Assembly: GCA_034696485.1 (NCBI GenBank)
Contig: JAQIWT010001078.1
Coordinates: 1-12,666 of the forward strand
DNA: 12,666 nt
Direction: 5' to 3'
From: Isohypsibius dastychi
Taxonomy: Eukaryota; Tardigrada; Eutardigrada; Parachela; Isohypsibiidae
A model generated the notes under the pieces. It ran no database searches, had not been told where the DNA came from, and saw nothing but the letters and a program-made list of their open reading frames with translations. How positions within the stretch are numbered: position 1 is the first letter of the stretch; each line of letters begins with the position of its first letter. This document shows, piece after piece, positions 7,756 to 12,666 of this stretch. The position numbers and the translations under genes were made by a program.

Positions 7756-7925
7756 CCAGCATTGAAGCAGCATATGGCATACCTATAATCAAGCCCCCCA
7801 ATGTCCATAGAACATTGGAGTTGTAAGAAAAACAATGCGTTGGAGTATATAAATGCCAAGCTGATGCACGCACGCATTGACAACAGAAAAGAAGGAACAA
7901 AAAGTTACGCTGATGCCAAAATCTT

Positions 7926-8002
7926 GGCCTCGTCGGCTCGCCATAACTGTGGGCGTGTTGGCTCACCACAACTTCTGTCCGCATTGACCATAGCCCACTC
8001 GG
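7926..8002 (+). repeat. 26-bp tandem repeat, copy C
   Basis: Units 7926-7951, 7952-7976 (25 bp) and 7977-8002, starting GGCCTCGTCGG, GGCGTGTTGG and GTCCGCATTGA. More diverged than copies A and B, but same order and place. Confidence 0.6.
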
Positions 8003-8069
8003 GCTCGGGCATGCCACCTGCACTATATATAGTACTGTGTGCATGCATTGAAAACAACAACAAATACTG

Positions 8070-8161
8070 TACGTCTCCGCCAATATTTATCATACACCCC
8101 CTCATATAAACAAGCATGTTAAGTCTATGAGGGGTGTACGATAAATATTGGCGGAGACGTA
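8070..8161. mobile_element. 92-bp near-palindromic TA-flanked mini-element
   Basis: Arms 8070-8106 and 8126-8161 are inverse repeats starting TACGTCTCCGCCAATA, with one mismatch and one single-base indel, around a 19-nt loop. The outermost bases are TA on both sides. The arm sequence is unrelated to the larger element at 1988-2716. The paired site in module B is uninterrupted, so it is an insertion. It probably behaves as a tiny MITE, and would form a strong hairpin if transcribed in the 5' leader of gene 2. Confidence 0.85.
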
Positions 8162-8350
8162 TTTAGAGGTTGAAACCGTCAGAGCGAGCCTAGACTGACC
8201 GCTGGTGAAGACCGAATCTGAATTCGGAGCATCTGCGTGACTATCCCGCATAGCTTTTAATTGTACATCCCGGTTATCCAGGAATAACGTTTATTATGAC
8301 TGGAATACTGTCAGTGTAATCCAGTGGATTACCAAAACTACCTCGATAAG

Positions 8351-11300
8351 ATGGAGCAATACAAGAGCGGTGATCGCTCCACGCAGGTCATTCTCAAATG
8401 TGAATCGGGGGAAAGCTTCACATGCAGCCGAGTTCTACTTTCGGAAAAGAGCATGTTTTTCAGACAGTTGTTTGCATCTCCTTTAGAGTGTGATAAAGAG
8501 GAATTTGTGCTTAATGACATCGAGCCCAATGCGTTACGGAGGTAAAAAGAACCATAGAAAGCAAATTAGAAATTCCTTAAATTAGGCTGCTGTTTTTGCT
8601 AGAGTACGAACGCGACTCTGTTTCCTTTTCTCAGGGTCGTCATGTTTTTGGCTTCATCGGATCTTGAGCTGGATGGAGAAAACGTACTGGAACTCTTGTG
8701 GATGTCAGTCTACCTGGCTATTCCCTCGCTCAAACATATCTGCCACCAATATTTAACATCTTCTGCGGACCAACAAGATTATTTCATAATTCTGTTGTTC
8801 GCTGAGCGATACTGTCTGAGTGAATTATCGTCTGAAATGACTGCACGCATTCTGCAAAATGCCGATGTGATGTTTGCTGGTAACATGTTTGTTGAGTGCG
8901 ATTACGAACAGGTAATGAAAACGAAATTTCACCTGAAGTCCATTAAAGACCTGTATTTTGTTGAGATGGTCAACTTTATCGGCTCTGACGAACTTCGGAT
9001 AAGTAACGAAGAATGTTGCTGGCATGCTGTCAGAAACTGGTATCTACATCAACCGAATGATCGAGAAAGCGCATTTCGGCACCTTATCAAGCTCGTCAGA
9101 TTTCCGCTCATTCAGGTTTAACCTGGTCTTCGCCTTTTTCGTTGGCGGTAACATATCTCCGGTTACAGACGGATGTTTTGAACGCCATTCGTGCTGAAAT
9201 CACACAGAACAAATGTTTCTCCGAAATCGTCGGACCACTCCTGGACACAGCCTACGAAATGCAGGAAGACAAGGGACGACCATTTGAAGTAACACACCCA
9301 GAGTACCATTTGCGAAACCACGGTGAAGATGGAACAACTTTGCAGTCTTCAACTGGTTCATAATTTCCGGTTTCATGCAGGATTCGAAGAAGGATTGATA
9401 ATACTCAACCATCCCCAGCAAACGATAGTTTCCGCTCTATCGAAATCTGGAGCTGCGGTTTCCCACGAAAGACTTGCTCCTGACCAGCGTCATCTTGTTG
9501 GCTTGTTTGATCCGTCATCTCGCAAAACCCAGTGGCTGCACAAACTTCCTGAACGATTTTGTCCTAAATTGATCTGTTGTTCAACGGACGGCATCATATT
9601 TTTCTCTTCGGCGTGGATGGGCGAATTGTCCAGAATATTGAGATATTGCAGCCGAACAGATTCCTGGGATGCTCTTTTTGAAGACAGCCGTTTCCGTATA
9701 AAGGGTAAGCAGTGACAGCGTGCCATGGTACCTTGAATTAACTTGTCTTTAAAGATGTGGGTCTACAGGAATTTGCGTGGGGGAAGATATGTTCTACATG
9801 TTTCATTCACCTTTCAATGTCGGGCACGGGTGTATGTACGAAGTCAGTTTCCTGAAGGGTTGGCTGACATCAGTCCGCCCCGCTGACGACACCCCAGAGC
9901 TCAGCCTACAACTTCCTTTTGACTATAACTGGGGGCACAGCAAGTGTGTTTCCACAAATGGATGTATTTACGTGTTTGGGTGCCAAGCAAAAGAGAGTTC
10001 CGTCCTCAAGGTGGGCTTTCAAACTTTCTGTTTCGAGGCCAAGTCAAGGGTCTGGACCCGGAAATCGGATTTCCCAGTTGACATGAGCATAGTGCGGGGT
10101 TGTGAAGTTCGTGCACACCCCAATGGTTTGATATTTTTTCTGGGTAAATGAAACTGGGTGGCGATTCGCTCTACAGGGTTATAACACCATGTATGTCTGT
10201 TGCAGCACGGAAAGTCTTGAATGGCAATGAAGGCAGTCAGATTGTGAAGCGCGTGGTTCTGCGCTCTTATAATCCGTTAAACGACACCTGGTCAGTTCAT
10301 TCAAGTAAGTTTCAAGTTTGCTTGACTTGTTCGGTTGTCACTATGTTGCGTGTGCAGCATCTTCTAATCAAACCAAGAATCCCGAACTGGAAGTTACGCT
10401 GTAGCGGCCAATTATGGCGGCACCAACGGGTCAAAATGAAACAGCCGCAACCACACTAGACACACATAGAGCACGCACAGGTACTGTCATGGTTCGAAGT
10501 TACAGCGGTTCTGTCGCACGATAATCACAGTCTACCATCACTGGAACGCAGTTTCTCTGGACCATGACAGGTCACTGAGGTTGACCTTGGGTACGCAGCA
10601 CGAACTCTTAGAAACACATGAGGCCCAGAGCTCCAGCGTTTATAAAATCTCTTATTACCTCCCACAGTATCTGAGAAAAAGAAGAGAAGACGCTCGAAAC
10701 GTTAGGCTAGATGGTTGGTTTCCTTGCTACCATAGATGCCAAAAAACCCTGCGAGCGCCAGCATGTGTGGTTCGTACTACAGTACGTAGTACTCGTTGCT
10801 CAAGCATTGGGCTATCGTATGACTCCAGTTGCGTGTCTGTTGTGGGTATCGTTGTTGCACTCTGTCCCATGGGGGTCGCGATTCGCATGTTTATATATAC
10901 CTTGATTCCAATTGTCAGATCTGAAGAAGACCCTGTGCCCCGTCGCGCTATGGTTATGGAATGGCAAATTAGTCGTCAAAAGTGTGAACAAATCCACCTT
11001 CGAAAAGTATGATACTACAGTATTGCATTATGACTTCAGCTTTTGAATGCCGAGAGAATACGAAGCTGTTTCAGAATTTGCCCCCACTATCTCCAGTACC
11101 CCGGCCAGAGAAATACCTGCGACGATTGCGGGATTGCAAGCTTCCGTATCAGTATGTATGATCCGGAGAAGCCATCATGGGTGTCGAGGTTTGAAGTTGC
11201 TCCACGTGTCGCTGGAATACTTCCAGGTGGTTTGTCCTTTCGACTAAGAAAATGTAAGTTTGGTCTTTACAAACTTAGCCGTAGTAACGAAAGGGTGAGT

Positions 11301-11367
11301 TACAGCCGTCTTGAAAACCGAAGTTGACGAGGTGGAGACGATTGATGTGGGTCGTCCTACTGCTTAA
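8351..11367 (+). CDS. BTB-BACK-kelch-like protein 2 (KLHL-like), nine exons
   Basis: Paralog of the gene at 2870-5780, presumably also a Cullin-3 adaptor-type protein. Exons: 8351-8541, 8635-9115, 9169-9322, 9381-9704, 9769-10143, 10206-10304, 10919-11006, 11075-11253, 11306-11367. Phases close to 650 codons plus TAA. BTB: residues about 1-107 (STQVILKCESGE, SEKSMFFRQLFASPLE, ENVLELLWMSVYLAIPSLKHIC). BACK: about 112-220, complete here, with VMKTKFHLKSIKDLYFVEM in place of the gene 1 intron, then SDELRISNEECCWHAVRNWY and FPLIQ. Kelch-like blades run to the end (TNGCIYVFGCQAK, VLRSYNPLNDTW, FRISMYDPEKPSW). Introns of 53, 58 and 68 nt match gene 1 exactly in length. Exon 8 carries a 63-nt in-frame insertion with C-x-H-x10-C-x2-C. 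ATG 8351 is the first in frame after TGA 8297; conserved sequence before it may be coding in an upstream exon. Confidence 0.87.
10305..10918 (+). other. Long intron 7 of BTB gene 2
   Basis: 614-nt intron, phase 1, donor GTAAGT, acceptor AATTGTCAG. It is patchily alignable to 4880-5383. It contains a GTACTAC/GTAGTAC inverted repeat at about 10777-10795. An alternative acceptor GTGTGCAG (10357) would give a short alternative end reading SSNQTKNPELEVTL before a stop. No conserved coding exon seen. Confidence 0.6.
11075..11138 (+). other. 63-nt in-frame insertion specific to gene 2
   Basis: In gene 1 the acceptor TTTCAG is followed directly by A-AGC-TTC; in gene 2, 21 codons separate them. The insert contains Cys (11079), His (11085), Cys (11118) and Cys (11127), a zinc-ligand-like spacing. 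A downstream AG at 11139-11140 could act as an alternative acceptor that skips it while keeping frame. Confidence 0.6.
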
Positions 11368-11998
11368 TGCGACGTACTGGAGTAAGCCGGACGAGGGTTC
11401 GCAAGCGGTTTTCTAACTTGATCGAGATCGTGCTTGGCCTTCTTATCCATGGTTCAACCGCAGCTTTTTAGGTTTTAAATTTTATACTGTTCCGTTTCCC
11501 GCTATTAAGTAGTTGTCCTCTGGTTGTTCGTTTGGTTTACAGTGACCTTTTGAAGCGCTTTGGTCGATATTCATTGGAGCTATTTGTTGTTTTCTCAACT
11601 ACCTTCCTACTTTTTTGCCGTGCTTGGGACATTTTACGCTGTCTGACTGCACAAGGATTCATCATAAACCACCATGTATGATGACATCATGTTGTGTTCA
11701 CTGTTGAGACAGTAGCTTACTGATACTACTGTGTGTCGTTCATCAGCATCAATCCACAAACATCATCTGGCATTCTTCACTTCACCTTGGTCTACGCAAA
11801 TTTTAAAAACAGTGCAACATCAGAATTATAGAACAACAGACTCTCGAAACGAAAGCGCCGGTTGCAAAACAAATTGAAAAAGTTCGTCATGGTTAGCCGT
11901 AGAAACAAAGGCAGCTCGTCATCTCCTAAACTCTCATTATCAACTGAAGAATTCCGCACAAAGTATTCAACGTGTTCTTTGGCAGTACCATCTACATC
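11368..11998. other. Convergent intergenic region
   Basis: Lies between the stops of BTB gene 2 (+) and the minus-strand gene. The first about 215 bases match the 3' flank of gene 1. The rest shows no recognised gene or clear poly(A) signal for either strand. A small + frame at 11889-12002 (37 codons, Ser/Lys-rich) overlaps the minus-strand stop; it has no support beyond being open. Confidence 0.45.
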
Positions 11999-12666
11999 TT
12001 AAATCGCACCCAGATCTGAGTCACCATTGACATCCCATTCGAACCCGTTCATTCGAGTTGAGACGGAAACGCCGGAAGTAACCGATCCGGCTCGAGTCGA
12101 AGCGCGACTAGCTCGCCCGACGGACTGACGTTCCTTTTTCTTTTCCGACGCGAGGGCTTGATAAGCTCGATAACGGGTCAACAGTGGCTCAATCGACCTT
12201 TCCTCGGTACATGCGCGCAACACAGAGATGGCTTCCTCATCCGATATTTTCACCAGATACTCCTGTGAAACAAACAGTTTCCACAATACCAAAACGTTTC
12301 AATGTTCAACGGTCATAAACATTCTCTATCCCCGCGTTCGGAATTGTTATTTTTCCCAAGAAAGCGCTTAGCTAATGGCGTAGCCGGAAGTGTCGAAACT
12401 GGAAGTTTTAAGCAGCCTATTTGCAGGAGTTGAATTATCAAGTTGCTTACTCTGAAGTGAACCATGGTGATGCCGGCCAGAAAGGTAGGGTTCTGTAAAA
12501 ACAAAATTCGATCAACCAAGTTCAAGTAAAAAGAAAATGATTTTTTTTGAGAAATTGGAACAAGGTAATTCGATACTTACAGCAAGAATGACTGCATGAA
12601 ATGCTTTAAACTGCTGCCAAACGTGAGTCGGGCGTAAACCAAAGCGTGCTTCCGCTACTCTGTATC
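11999..12666 (-). CDS. C-terminal exons of an unrecognised minus-strand gene (partial)
   Basis: Three exons read right to left: 12666-12581 (28 codons after a partial codon, YRVAEARFGLRPTHVWQQF...), 12492-12451 (NPTFLAGITMVHFR), and 12262-11999 (EYLVKISDEEAISVLRAC..., ending DSDLGAI and TAA). Introns are 12580-12493 (88 nt, GTAAGT/TTTACAG) and 12450-12263 (188 nt, GTAAGC/TTCACAG), both phase 0. The tail is Lys/Arg then Ser/Thr-rich (QALASEKKKERQSV, then RASRASTRAGSVTSG), probably disordered. I do not recognise the family; the first part looks helical and amphipathic. A relic of the last exon at 7530-7755 shows the gene once took part in the local duplication. The 5' part is outside the window. 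Confidence 0.72.

Larger units (their letters stand above)
7758..8350 (+). promoter_or_regulatory. Promoter-like module C (upstream of BTB gene 2)
   Basis: Third and most diverged copy of the module: TATATAAA at 7846-7853, 26-bp repeats at 7926-8002, a second AT box (CACTATATATAGTACT) at 8021-8034, the CAACAACAAATACTG block, and the GCATCTGCG...TATCCCG block at 8239-8260. It directly precedes gene 2 and is interrupted by a mini-element at 8070-8161. Its left edge (about 7758) abuts intron sequence of the relic minus-strand gene, marking a duplication junction. Confidence 0.55.

Noticed and set aside
7513-7788. Plus-strand frame starting MDFVQREN
   Set aside because: Lies antisense to the relic of the minus-strand gene, whose reading frame and acceptor are recognisable on the other strand.
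11889-12002. Small plus-strand ORF of 37 codons
   Set aside because: Overlaps the minus-strand stop region, no homolog or conserved copy, and length is within chance expectation.
1-12666. CRISPR arrays, tRNA or rRNA genes, prokaryotic operons, viral genes
   Set aside because: No regularly spaced direct repeats with unique spacers, no cloverleaf or rRNA sequence recognised, and gene structure is clearly spliced eukaryotic.

Overview
The window looks like nuclear DNA of a small-genome invertebrate animal. Genes are split by short GT-AG introns (mostly 52-106 nt), and one gene is a clear Strawberry notch (SBNO) helicase-like protein. Two others are BTB-BACK-kelch-like proteins, a combination typical of animals. 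The exact lineage cannot be fixed by eye; a compact ecdysozoan genome such as a tardigrade or small crustacean is a guess.

Layout: (1) 1-1456, the 3' half of SBNO on +. (2) 1457-2869, the SBNO 3' region, a promoter-like module with a TATA box and a 26-bp tandem repeat, and a 729-bp terminal-inverted-repeat element inserted at a TA. (3) 2870-5780, BTB-BACK-kelch-like gene 1, ten exons, 631 codons. (4) 6185-6510, a lysine/serine/glutamate-rich ORF joined to a relic of the SBNO last intron and last exon. (5) 6682-7245, a second copy of the post-SBNO segment and promoter module, with no gene behind it. (6) about 7530-7755, a frameshifted minus-strand relic of the gene at the right edge. (7) 7758-8350, a third promoter module carrying a 92-bp near-palindromic TA-flanked mini-element. 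(8) 8351-11367, BTB-BACK-kelch-like gene 2, nine exons, 650 codons. (9) 11999-12666, the C-terminal exons of an unrecognised minus-strand gene converging on gene 2.

The locus reads as a decayed tandem array. The ancestral unit was [SBNO 3' end - promoter - BTB gene - 3' end of the minus-strand gene]. The outer copies kept their BTB genes; the middle copy kept only the SBNO tail, the promoter and a piece of the minus-strand gene. Exon phases close perfectly in both BTB genes and several intron lengths are identical between them (53, 58 and 68 nt), so both gene models are well supported.

The most interesting points are: a possible exon-to-intron conversion in gene 1 (a 54-nt BACK-domain segment replaced by a 61-nt spliceable segment); a 63-nt in-frame Cys/His insertion in gene 2; two unrelated TA-targeting elements inserted at essentially the same TA in two paralogous promoters, with the third copy showing the empty site; and a 19-residue reading frame after SBNO that differs between copies almost only at silent positions.
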